A stretch of 15,577 nucleotides of DNA from Planctomycetota bacterium (GCA_023261465.1 JAHFOW010000054.1:1-15577); one strand, 5' to 3'; shown: positions 6,613-14,280, counted from the first letter of the stretch. Notes: generated from the sequence alone by a model not told the origin. Program-made: numbers and translations.

Positions 6613-6639
6613 GATTGCTTCGCTTCGCTCGCAATGACA
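6613..6639. repeat. TCATTGCGAG-type palindromic repeat, copy 1
   Basis: This 27-base unit begins GATTGCTTCGCTTCG and ends CGCAATGACA; read on the minus strand it begins TGTCATTGCGAGCGAAG. GATTGC and GCAATG give it partial symmetry. It occupies the gap between subunits I and K, and a second copy with the opposite orientation lies at 9130-9164. Similar short repeats are widespread in bacterial intergenic DNA. Confidence 0.65.
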
Positions 6640-6705
6640 GATGGAACAAACATGGTTATTTTAGTAGAGTATTTGTATTCAATTTAGTGATGGGAGTAAG
6701 AAATC

Positions 6706-7260
6706 ATGATAGAATTACTAAAACTGTATTTTGTCCAAACAGGGTTAGGGTGGATCATTCTCGGCGCTATTGTCGTTGTTACGGTGAGTTGCCTGGGTTC
6801 CGCAAAGGGTATCTGGATTGCCTCGTCTCAGGCGGCAGGCATTCTCTCTGAAAAGCCAGAACTCTTCGGCAAGATGCTTGTACTCATGGCGTTGCCTGGC
6901 ACACAGGGGTTTTATGGTTTTATCTGTGCCATTATGATTGCGCTGCGTACAGGACTTATCGGTGGCAAGATAAATATTTCTCCAGCCGTGGGCGGCGCTA
7001 TCCTTCTCGTCGCAATATGTATGGGTATCGTTGAGTATATAACCGCAGTTACGCAGGCAAAAGCCGCCGTCTCTGCAATCAACCTGACGGGAAAGCAGCC
7101 CGAAGAAGGCGGACGGGCCATCCTCATTCCCGCCCTTGTTGAGACATACGCCGTTATAGCCCTGTTAATTTCCATTTTGTTAATCACGTGGCTAACCAGA
7201 GAAGGTGGATTGTCTTATACTTCAGCAATTACTGAAAACGTTAATTGGCCTTTGAAATAA
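6706..7260 (+). CDS. ntpK: V/A-type ATP synthase subunit K (rotor ring, c-subunit)
   Basis: A 184-residue, four-helix proteolipid made of two fused hairpins, close in plan to Enterococcus hirae NtpK but about 28 residues longer, mostly at the C-terminal tail. Its ring turns as ions bind and release at the membrane. The ion-site glutamate is Glu146 in PALVETYA; the first hairpin has LPGTQG (Leu63, Thr66, Gln67) and no carboxylate there, and Gln117 sits in TQAKAA. These match the Na+ ligands of NtpK, so sodium coupling is predicted. Glu110 in helix three is an extra acidic residue, and the Enterococcus sequence as I recall it has none there. The ATG has a good Shine-Dalgarno (GGGAG at 6692-6696). 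One ion site per four helices favours pumping geometry, as in Enterococcus. Confidence 0.95.
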   Translation: MIELLKLYFVQTGLGWIILGAIVVVTVSCLGSAKGIWIASSQAAGILSEKPELFGKMLVLMALPGTQGFYGFICAIMIALRTGLIGGKINISPAVGGAILLVAICMGIVEYITAVTQAKAAVSAINLTGKQPEEGGRAILIPALVETYAVIALLISILLITWLTREGGLSYTSAITENVNWPLK

Positions 7261-7313
7261 AATTAAGAATTCAAACAGTAGGGCCAAGATACCGCGCCCC
7301 CCACAGTAAATAT

Positions 7314-7895
7314 ATGTCAATTGAACGTATCAGAAACTATATATTGGAAAATGCCCAAAAAGAGGCCGATCTGATTATTAAAAAGGCCGAGGAGCAATTT
7401 CTTGCAGAGGTGCATAAAGCAAGGCTTTCCCTTGAAAAACAATATCAGGAAAAGTTGCAGGGTGACGAGAAACGCCTTGAGGATGAAATGAAGCTGGCGA
7501 TAAACACGCTAAAAAATGATTATCGAATGAAAATACTTGAGATGAAAAATGGTCTCATTGACGATATCCTTGCGCGCGCAATCCATCACATACAATCGCT
7601 GTCTGATAGTGATTATTTATCATTGTTAAAAAGATGGATGGGAAACATACCTTCACATTTAGAGGGACAGATATTTGTCAACGAGAGGGATTTAAACAGG
7701 GTAGCAGGTGATTTTGTTCATGATATAAATAAAGATAGAAAGATAAGAATTATCGTAAGCACGAAAACAATCGGTATCAAAGGCGGGTTCATTCTAAAGA
7801 CAAGAAACTATGAAATTGATTATAGCCTGGAAACTATGGTAAAAAACCTTCGGCCAAAACTCATTCCAGAGTTAAGTGACATATTATGTTTATAA
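7314..7895 (+). CDS. ntpE: V/A-type ATP synthase subunit E (peripheral stalk)
   Basis: A 193-residue protein with a long N-terminal charged helix (residues 1 to about 95, beginning MSIERIRNYILENAQKEADL) that pairs with the G/H subunit, and a globular C-terminal half that binds the top of the A/B head (for example IGIKGGFIL). Length matches the family. The start at ATG 7314 was chosen because homologous E subunits begin close to this helix. An in-frame TTG at 7245 overlapping the end of K would add 23 residues that do not look like subunit E. No clear Shine-Dalgarno precedes 7314, so the start is less certain than the family call. Confidence 0.9.
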   Translation: MSIERIRNYILENAQKEADLIIKKAEEQFLAEVHKARLSLEKQYQEKLQGDEKRLEDEMKLAINTLKNDYRMKILEMKNGLIDDILARAIHHIQSLSDSDYLSLLKRWMGNIPSHLEGQIFVNERDLNRVAGDFVHDINKDRKIRIIVSTKTIGIKGGFILKTRNYEIDYSLETMVKNLRPKLIPELSDILCL

Positions 7896-7903
7896 GGAGA
7901 AAT

Positions 7904-7930
7904 CACAGATTCCGCAGATTGCACAGAAGA
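7904..7930 (+). repeat. Three tandem 9-base units between a Shine-Dalgarno and the subunit C start
   Basis: Units CACAGATTC, CGCAGATTG and CACAGAAGA run head to tail. They directly follow an ideal Shine-Dalgarno (AAGGAG at 7895-7899, overlapping the subunit E stop) that is too far (40 bases) from the subunit C ATG at 7940 to serve it. CACAGATT-type tandem units of this kind occur as dispersed repeats in some bacterial genomes. Confidence 0.5.
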
Positions 7931-7939
7931 GATTGAGAA

Positions 7940-9061
7940 ATGGATAAGAGCATATATCAAAATAACTGGTATTATATATCAGGGCGGGTTAACATCCTGG
8001 AAGGTCATCTCCTGAACGGAGTATTCTTTGATAAATTACTATCCTGTAATAGTCTTCATGATATTCTTGTGGCATTAAACACCTCCCCCCTGAAGGCATA
8101 TTTTACTCAGGTGAAACACTTATATGAATTCGAAAAACTGCTCAACGATTATTATTTTCACCATATACGTGAAATACAGTCTTATTCACCCGATACGATC
8201 ATCTATGACTTTTTTTTGATAAAGAGCGATATTTGTAATCTGAAAAAGAATGTTAAAGCAGTACTATCAGGTAAAGGTATTGATAAGAATACAGGGCGGA
8301 TGGTGGTTAAGGATAATGGGGAAGACGGAGGGGAAGAGCAAACAACATCTTTGCCGGAAATATTTAATGCATCGCTATCTTTTATAAAGCATACCGTTTT
8401 GCAGCTCACACAAAAAAGAGATACTTCTCCCGGAATCATGCAAAACGAAGAGTCTCCAAAATTCCCCATTGAAAATGGGAGGCAGAAGGGATTTAATATT
8501 CCTTATATTGTTGATTTAATACTTGACGGAGCTTATTTGCGATATATTGAAGACATTTGTAAAAAGATAAAATCTGAAATTATAAGGAAATACCTGACAA
8601 TGTATTATGTATCAAAGGGTTTTGCGATAATACAACGTGCGATAGCTTTAAAACACGACATGAACCTCCTGCAGCAATATTTTCTTGCAGGATTTGATAA
8701 CAACCATATATTTCGTAAATTAATTATAAATAAAGAGGGTATATCGGGAAATACCTTGTTTGCGGGGGCGTATGGCAATACGACACTGCCTGATCCAAAT
8801 TTTATTCAAACGCTTGTATCAAACGTATTTCCCAAAATCTCCTTTCAATATGAAGTAGCAGCAGACAATTACTTGATAGAACTGATACGTCCCGTGAAAT
8901 ACATCCCTTTTGGACAAGAGCGGATCTTTGGATACCTCTGTGGACTGACTACCGAGGTGTTTAACTTAAAATTGATAATTGGCGGGAAAATAAACAGCAT
9001 TGAAAATACCTTTTTGAAGGAACGATTGCGAAAAACGTACACAGAACACAGCGCTGCATAG
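7940..9061 (+). CDS. ntpC: V/A-type ATP synthase subunit C (rotor-stalk socket)
   Basis: A 373-residue protein with the subunit C (yeast d) pattern: an opening YYISGRVNILEGHLL, repeated helical bundles, and the late motif FGYLCGLTTEVFNLKLIIGG, where family members have ...YlxaKxxEixNlRlIlrGK. It caps the K ring and receives the central stalk subunit D. It is somewhat longer than usual; a hydrophilic insertion of about 50 residues between roughly 125 and 185 contains DNGEDGGEEQ and PKFPIENGRQKG. Only a poor Shine-Dalgarno (GAAGAGATTGAG region) lies near the ATG; a perfect one lies 40 bases away behind a small tandem repeat. Subunit F follows after a 195-base gap. Confidence 0.88.
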   Translation: MDKSIYQNNWYYISGRVNILEGHLLNGVFFDKLLSCNSLHDILVALNTSPLKAYFTQVKHLYEFEKLLNDYYFHHIREIQSYSPDTIIYDFFLIKSDICNLKKNVKAVLSGKGIDKNTGRMVVKDNGEDGGEEQTTSLPEIFNASLSFIKHTVLQLTQKRDTSPGIMQNEESPKFPIENGRQKGFNIPYIVDLILDGAYLRYIEDICKKIKSEIIRKYLTMYYVSKGFAIIQRAIALKHDMNLLQQYFLAGFDNNHIFRKLIINKEGISGNTLFAGAYGNTTLPDPNFIQTLVSNVFPKISFQYEVAADNYLIELIRPVKYIPFGQERIFGYLCGLTTEVFNLKLIIGGKINSIENTFLKERLRKTYTEHSAA

Positions 9062-9129
9062 ATTGCAATTAAAACGAACTTAATGTCGATTTCCCGAAAG
9101 AATATCCTGTAAGAGAATAAGTGTAAAAA

Positions 9130-9164
9130 TGTCATTGCGAGGGTTTTGTCCGAAGCAATCTCAT
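9130..9164. repeat. TCATTGCGAG-type palindromic repeat, copy 2
   Basis: TGTCATTGCGAGG, an eight-base spacer, then CGAAGCAATCTCAT. It is the same unit as 6613-6639 read on the opposite strand, with the middle enlarged. It lies in the gap between subunits C and F. The remainder of 9062-9256 shows nothing recognisable. Confidence 0.6.
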
Positions 9165-9256
9165 ACTATTTTTATGTTCCGTGGCAGGGGCGTAGGCATT
9201 TTTCAAAAAACTCAATTGATATGTAATTTTTGATTGTTAACATTTTATTGGAACTT

Positions 9257-9577
9257 ATGTCATATAAGATTGTAATTATTGGCGAGAAGGACGATATCCT
9301 GCCCTATCAGAGCATAGGACTTGAAATTGAGCCTGTGAAAACAAGAGAAGAGACTATCAATGCCTTAAAGAAAGTTACCCGGGATTCTTCGGTACGGATT
9401 ATATTAATCACAGAAAATATGGCAGAGCAATGCCTTGACACGATTACCGGATTAAGAAACAAAACCTCCAAAACAATGAGTATTATTCCAACACAACAAG
9501 AAAATAGAGGCGTAAGCGTGAAGGAACTCAAAAAAGAAATTGGGCGCTCTGTGGGGATAGATATCTTGGCAAAATGA
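9257..9577 (+). CDS. ntpF: V/A-type ATP synthase subunit F (central stalk)
   Basis: A 106-residue protein with the Rossmann-like fold of subunit F. The opening MSYKIVIIGEKDDILPYQSIGLEI corresponds to the family pattern of a strand, a glycine-rich turn and GxxxxxGhdv; the middle strand RIILITENMAE and the final VSVKELKKEIGRSVGIDIL also fit. Subunit F binds subunit D in the central shaft and helps set activity. In this protein's naming scheme F is also called NtpG in Enterococcus, so the symbol is approximate. The start at ATG 9257 was preferred over an in-frame TTG at 9230 because the family begins with MYK-like residues. The A, B and D genes that usually follow F are absent. Confidence 0.85.
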   Translation: MSYKIVIIGEKDDILPYQSIGLEIEPVKTREETINALKKVTRDSSVRIILITENMAEQCLDTITGLRNKTSKTMSIIPTQQENRGVSVKELKKEIGRSVGIDILAK

Positions 9578-9584
9578 TGGTGTG

Positions 9585-9625
9585 CCGTTATGCTATCAGT
9601 CCCGTAGGAACGGCCTGTTTGCAGG
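9585..9625. repeat. Small paired inverted repeats after subunit F
   Basis: CCGTT (9585-9589) pairs with AACGG (9609-9613) across CCCGTAGG, and immediately next to it CCTG (9614-9617) pairs with CAGG (9622-9625) over a TTTG loop. The GTCCCGTAGG-AACGGCCTGTTT wording resembles short dispersed repeats I have seen in other genomes; a terminator role is possible but there is no T run. Confidence 0.3.
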
Positions 9626-9729
9626 AAATAAGTTGTATAAATCAAGCTCTATAGAAGTGATTTGAAAATAGTTAAATATACATACAAAAACAAGATTCTT
9701 AAAGTACTTACACCAAAAAAGGAGAGAAT

Positions 9730-12700
9730 GTGAAAAGGAACAAGGTTTTTGCAATACCGGCGGTTCTTTTACTGCTTGTATTGTTACCCGGAATTCTACA
9801 TGCTAAGCATAGGGACGAAAGCCAACGTATCGTAGCTGATAATGTCATCGGCCTTTCCGCGGACAAACTGGAATACGAGCGCCTAAGGGAGTTGTTTCCG
9901 GCTATGAACGAGTCTTATAGTTCTAACATTGATCCATTTCATCGAATGATGAATAAAAGAATAGGAGATCCCCGTCAATGGCGTGAAGCGCTTCGTAATC
10001 CTATCCGGGAGAGGGATGCGATAAAAGATCAGGTCAATCATGTCTTTCGTAAAAAAAGACCAGAGAGAAAAAGTAATGCTGCAAATATCCCGGCAGACAC
10101 ATGGAAGATAGATGCAGTGGATTCCCCAAAATATTTCACTGATTTTTACTCAAGGGCCATTGTAGTTGATGCCAGCAATCATCCCCACATTGCCTATGGA
10201 GGGGATCACCTTTACTATGCCTATTATGATGGAAGTATATGGAATTATGAGACCGTGGATTCGTCACCTGCGGTCGGGGCTTATGCATCCATTGCACTTG
10301 ATACATCGGGTAAGGTGTACATCAGCTATTATGATATTGCTAATGGCGATCTCAGGTATGCCACGAATGTCTCCGGCTCCTGGGTAACGACAGAGGTGGA
10401 CAGTAATGGAGATGTAGGGTGGTATACTTCTATAGCGATAGATACGTCAGGCAAGGCGCACATCAGCTATTTGGATTATACCAACGGCGATCTCAAGTAT
10501 GCCACGAATGATTCTGATGTCTGGGTAACGACAGCGGTGGACAGTAGCGGAGATGTAGGGTGGTATACCTCTATAGCGGTGGACACGTCGGGCAAGGCGC
10601 ACATCAGCTATTTGGATTATACTAACGGCGACCTCAGGTACGCCACGAATGGTTCCGGTCCCTGGGAAACGAAGACAGTGGACAGTAGTGGCTATGTAGG
10701 CAGGTTTACCTCCATAGCAGTGGACTCATCAGGCAAAGTGCACATCAGCTATCAGGGGAACGGCGTCCTCAAGTATGCCACGAATGGTTCTGGCCCCTGG
10801 GAAACGACGACGGTGGACAGTAGCGGCTATGTAGGCAGGTATACCTCCATAGCGGTGGATACATTGGGCAAAGTGCACATCAGCTATTCTGATTTTACTA
10901 ACGGCGACCTCAGGTATGCCACGAACGGTTCTGATGTCTGGGAAACGACAACGGTGGACAGTAGTGGAGATGTAGGCTTATATACCTCCATAGCGGTGGA
11001 TACATTGGGCAAGGTGCACATCAGCTATTTTGATTTTACTAACGGCGACCTCAGGTATGCCACGAACGGTTCCGACTCCTGGGAAACGACAACGGTGGAC
11101 AGTAGTGGAGATGTAGGCTTATATACTTCCATAGCGGTGGATACATTGGGCAAGGTGCACATCAGCTATTTGGATTTTGCTAACGGCGACCTCAAGTATG
11201 CCACGAATGGTTCTGGCTCCTGGGTAACGGCGACAGTGGACAGTAGTGGAGATGTAGGCTTATATACCTCTATAGCGGTGGATACATCGGACAAGGTGCA
11301 CATAAGCTATTACGATATTGCTAATGGCGTCCTCAAGTATGCCACGAATGGTTCCGGCCTCTGGGAAACGACAACGGTGGACAGTGGAGATGTAGGCTTG
11401 TATACCTCTATAGCAGTGGATACGTCGGGCAAGGTGCACATCAGCTATTACGATGATTATAACGGAGATCTTAAGTACGCCACAAATAGTTCCGGCTCAT
11501 GGGAAATGACGACGGTGGACAGTGGAGATGTAGGCTTGTATACCTCTATAGCGGTGGATACGTCGGGCAAGGCGCACATCAGCTATTTTGACGATTATAA
11601 CGGAGATCTTAAGTACGCCACGAATAGTTCCGGCCCCTGGGTAACGACGACAGTGGACAGTATTGGATATGTAGGCTGGTATACCTCCATAGCGGTGGAT
11701 ACATCGGGCAAGGTGTACATCAGCTATTCTAACTATCACAATGGCGACCTCAAATACGCCACAAACACCTCTGGCTCATGGGAAACGAAGACAGTGGATA
11801 GTAGTGGAGATGTGGGCTGGTATACCTCCATAGCGGTAGATACGTTGGGCAAGGCGCATATCAGCTATTTTGATAATACTAACCGGGACCTCAGGTACGC
11901 CACGAATGGTTCCGGCTCATGGGTAACGACGACGGTGGACAGTAGTGGAGATGTAGGCCGGTATACCGCCATAGCGTTGGATACATTGGGCAAGGTGCAC
12001 ATCAGCTATTATGACGGTTATTTTAGTTATGACCTCAAGTATGCCACGAATGCCGATACTATTCCACCCACAGTCGTTTCCACAAATCCAATTGATGGTG
12101 CGACTGGTGTGCCAGTAAACGCATCTATTATAACCACCTTTAGCGAGGCAATGGATGCCTCCACAATAAATGATTCTACATTCACCATAAGTAATGGAGC
12201 GACCGGTACGGTCATCTACGATGATACCACCCAAACAGCAACGTTCGCGCCTTCGGCAAATTTAAATTACGATGCTACATATACTGCAACTGTTACCAAA
12301 GATGTAAAAGATTTAGCGGGCAATCCTATGGCGTCTGATTTTGTATGGAGCTTTACTACCGCACCAGCACCCGATATTACACCACCCGCAATAGTTTCAA
12401 CAAATCCATTAGATGGCGAAAATAACGTGGCTATCAGCACGAGTGTCTCTGCCACTTTTAGTGAGGCAATGGATGCGTCCACAATAAATGATTCTACATT
12501 CACCATAAGTAATGGAGCGACTGGTACGGTCAGCTACGATGATACCGCCAAAACGGCAACGTTCACGCCCTCATCCAATTTAAGTTATTCCACCACATAC
12601 ACGGCAACGATTACTACAGGCATAAAAGACCTGGCAGGAAATCCCATGAGCGCTGACTATGTATGGAGTTTTACCACCGGTGCTATGCCTGATATAACAC

Positions 12701-13878
12701 CACCTGCCGTTGTTTCAGCAATACCGACAGATGGTACTGCCGATGTACCAATAAATTCGACCATTACTGCCACATTTAGTGAGGTCATGGATGCCACTAC
12801 CATAGATACAAATACTTTTACCCTGAGCGGGGGTGTTACAGGTACTATAAGCTACGATAGCACAACTAATACCGCAACACTTACCCCCTCGTCAAGTTTA
12901 AGTTATTCTACTTCTTACACTGCCACTATCACAACAGGTGTAAAAGACCTTGCGGGAAATGCCATGACGGCAGATTATTCATGGGGCTTTACAACCACAG
13001 CATCATCTCCTGCTTCTCCAACAACCCTTACTGCAAAGGCAATATCACCATCAGGTATTATTCTCACATGGCAAGACAGGTCTGGTACTGAGATGGGTTT
13101 TAAGATCGAAAGAAAAATGGGGGTTTGCAGTTCCAGTAGTGACTGGTCGGATATTGCAACTGTTGAGGCAAATGTAAGAACCTATACCGACACAGGTTTA
13201 TCCCCCCATACGCGGTATTCCTATCGTGTAAAAGCCTATAATGCGGGTGGTGACTCTGCTTATTCGCTTTGTAATGCGGCAACGACGGGTCTTTCAGACA
13301 CACCTAATGCCCCCACGAATCTGAAGGCAGTTTCAATTTCCGAAAACAAGGTAAACCTCTCGTGGACAGATAACTCCACCGATGAGACGGAATTTCATGT
13401 TTACAGAAAAATCGGGACAGGGGCATGGGTACTGTTAGCTAAAAGAGGAGAGAATGTTACAATCTTCCACGATACCACAGCAACGGGCAATACCTCGACC
13501 ACAACTTACAGTTATTATGTTACAGCATGTAACAATTCAGGTTGTTCACCGGGAACGAATAGCGCAGTAGTTCCCTTTCGCCCGTCAGCTCTTGCCGCAG
13601 ATGCCTTTTCATCAAGTCAGATAAATCTTTCATGGACGTCTGTGAAAGCAACAGGATTTCAGATACAGCGCATGACCGGCGACTGTGCATCCGTGAATTA
13701 CTGGAAACGTATAGCAATGGTAGGGGGGAAGGCAATAAATTATAACAATACAGGTCTTTCTTCAGAGACGACGTATTCATACAAATTGAGGGCATACTCC
13801 AGGTCAAACGAACAGCCATACGCATACGGGTATTCCCTGTGGAGTGACTGCGACGATGCAACAACGCCAGGACTTTAG
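9730..13878 (+). CDS. Large exported protein: propeller-like repeats, Big_5-type Ig domains, FN3 domains
   Basis: A 1382-residue protein starting at GTG 9730 with GGAG five bases upstream. A classical signal peptide (about residues 1-25, hydrophobic VLLLLVLLPGILHA) directs export. Residues 26 to about 115 are charged and unrecognised. Residues 139-774 hold 14 repeats, mostly of 47 residues, each with four strand-like segments: SIAVD, KVHISYYD, DLKYATN and W.TTTVD. Residues about 778-880, 882-984 and 987-1090 are three near-copies of an Ig-like domain of the Big_5/SbsA type (PPxVVSTNP..G, FSEAMD, DLAGNPM, W.FTT). Residues about 1093-1187, 1190-1282 and 1283-1380 are fibronectin type III-like (PTNLKA, NLSWTD, YSYYV). 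No LPXTG, lipobox or obvious C-terminal anchor is seen. It is probably a surface or extracellular binding protein; no catalytic motif was found, and its substrate cannot be told. Confidence 0.85.
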   Translation: MKRNKVFAIPAVLLLLVLLPGILHAKHRDESQRIVADNVIGLSADKLEYERLRELFPAMNESYSSNIDPFHRMMNKRIGDPRQWREALRNPIRERDAIKDQVNHVFRKKRPERKSNAANIPADTWKIDAVDSPKYFTDFYSRAIVVDASNHPHIAYGGDHLYYAYYDGSIWNYETVDSSPAVGAYASIALDTSGKVYISYYDIANGDLRYATNVSGSWVTTEVDSNGDVGWYTSIAIDTSGKAHISYLDYTNGDLKYATNDSDVWVTTAVDSSGDVGWYTSIAVDTSGKAHISYLDYTNGDLRYATNGSGPWETKTVDSSGYVGRFTSIAVDSSGKVHISYQGNGVLKYATNGSGPWETTTVDSSGYVGRYTSIAVDTLGKVHISYSDFTNGDLRYATNGSDVWETTTVDSSGDVGLYTSIAVDTLGKVHISYFDFTNGDLRYATNGSDSWETTTVDSSGDVGLYTSIAVDTLGKVHISYLDFANGDLKYATNGSGSWVTATVDSSGDVGLYTSIAVDTSDKVHISYYDIANGVLKYATNGSGLWETTTVDSGDVGLYTSIAVDTSGKVHISYYDDYNGDLKYATNSSGSWEMTTVDSGDVGLYTSIAVDTSGKAHISYFDDYNGDLKYATNSSGPWVTTTVDSIGYVGWYTSIAVDTSGKVYISYSNYHNGDLKYATNTSGSWETKTVDSSGDVGWYTSIAVDTLGKAHISYFDNTNRDLRYATNGSGSWVTTTVDSSGDVGRYTAIALDTLGKVHISYYDGYFSYDLKYATNADTIPPTVVSTNPIDGATGVPVNASIITTFSEAMDASTINDSTFTISNGATGTVIYDDTTQTATFAPSANLNYDATYTATVTKDVKDLAGNPMASDFVWSFTTAPAPDITPPAIVSTNPLDGENNVAISTSVSATFSEAMDASTINDSTFTISNGATGTVSYDDTAKTATFTPSSNLSYSTTYTATITTGIKDLAGNPMSADYVWSFTTGAMPDITPPAVVSAIPTDGTADVPINSTITATFSEVMDATTIDTNTFTLSGGVTGTISYDSTTNTATLTPSSSLSYSTSYTATITTGVKDLAGNAMTADYSWGFTTTASSPASPTTLTAKAISPSGIILTWQDRSGTEMGFKIERKMGVCSSSSDWSDIATVEANVRTYTDTGLSPHTRYSYRVKAYNAGGDSAYSLCNAATTGLSDTPNAPTNLKAVSISENKVNLSWTDNSTDETEFHVYRKIGTGAWVLLAKRGENVTIFHDTTATGNTSTTTYSYYVTACNNSGCSPGTNSAVVPFRPSALAADAFSSSQINLSWTSVKATGFQIQRMTGDCASVNYWKRIAMVGGKAINYNNTGLSSETTYSYKLRAYSRSNEQPYAYGYSLWSDCDDATTPGL
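10279..12051 (+). repeat. Tandem 141-base repeats coding for propeller-like blades
   Basis: Thirteen clear units (residues 184-774) follow one degenerate unit (about 139-183). Nine have 47 codons, two have 46 (lacking one Ser in VDSGDVG), one has 45 and the last is 31 because it lacks its final segment. Neighbouring units, especially those near 10830-11260, are almost identical at the DNA level (shared words such as TCCATAGCGGTGGATACA), which points to recent duplication or gene conversion. The array is a likely place for length changes between strains and for assembly errors. Confidence 0.92.
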
Positions 13879-13915
13879 CGATTGAGAAAATAGTGTAACC
13901 TTACTTAATATAAAA

Positions 13916-14212
13916 ATGTGTGTTTTGTCGTCTCATTGCCTTTCATACGTTGCCAATTTGGGCACTTCTTTCTGTCTATTTGCCGGTGTTTTATCATTGG
14001 TTTGTGGTGTATTATATATTTTATTTCCAAAGCCTTTGGTTAAGCTCAATGAGCTGTTGATTAAACTCAATAAGCTATTGGTTAAAATTAATGAATGGGA
14101 AATAAGTATGGTACTTTCTAATAGTGAAACACGCAAATACCGGATGATAACCGGTGTCTTTTTAATAGCAGCCGGTATATTTATTTTTGCTATCGTGAGT
14201 TATTGGGCATGA
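13916..14212 (+). CDS. Small membrane protein with two helices and a heptad linker
   Basis: A 98-residue protein with no family that I recognise. A hydrophobic helix spans about 15-38 and a second about 77-96. Between them lie three tandem heptads (residues 43-63: KLNELLI, KLNKLLV, KINEWEI), encoded by an imperfect 21-base tandem repeat at 14042-14104. The linker would form an amphipathic or coiled-coil helix. No good Shine-Dalgarno precedes ATG 13916, and a start further in (around residue 15) is possible. The gene starts 37 bases after the exported repeat protein and its stop overlaps the ATG of a 23-codon frame. Confidence 0.6.
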   Translation: MCVLSSHCLSYVANLGTSFCLFAGVLSLVCGVLYILFPKPLVKLNELLIKLNKLLVKINEWEISMVLSNSETRKYRMITGVFLIAAGIFIFAIVSYWA

Positions 14213-14280
14213 TTATCAATAAAGTCTTCAATTATTTCAAAACAAACATTACAGGCGGGGTATTATATGACTATGAATAA
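14209..14280 (+). pseudogene. 23-codon stub overlapping the previous stop (ATGA)
   Basis: The frame reads MIINKVFNYFKTNITGGVLY and stops three codons later. Its ATG overlaps the TGA of the upstream membrane protein. The wording NYFKTNITGGVL resembles the N-terminus of DUF502-type membrane proteins just before their first membrane helix, so this may be the surviving start of a truncated gene. A functional short peptide or chance is equally possible. The rest of 14281-14357 shows nothing recognisable. Confidence 0.25.

Noticed and set aside
6613..6639. tRNA or other structured RNA gene in the I-K gap
   Set aside because: The palindrome has no cloverleaf arms or conserved tRNA boxes, and its sequence recurs at 9130-9164 as a short repeat.
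6588..6851. Plus-strand frame of 87 residues over the I-K gap
   Set aside because: It runs through the TCATTGCGAG repeat and overlaps the start of subunit K in another frame; there is no ribosome site or family match.
7245..7313. Upstream TTG start for subunit E overlapping the end of K
   Set aside because: The additional 23 residues do not resemble subunit E, whereas the product from 7314 begins like the family.
10279..12051. CRISPR array or non-coding satellite
   Set aside because: The 141-base periodicity keeps the reading frame in every unit, and length changes are all multiples of three, so these are protein repeats.
11497..12506. Several minus-strand frames opposite the repeat protein
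   Set aside because: They share repeated motifs only because the 141-base units and Ig-like domains repeat on the coding strand.
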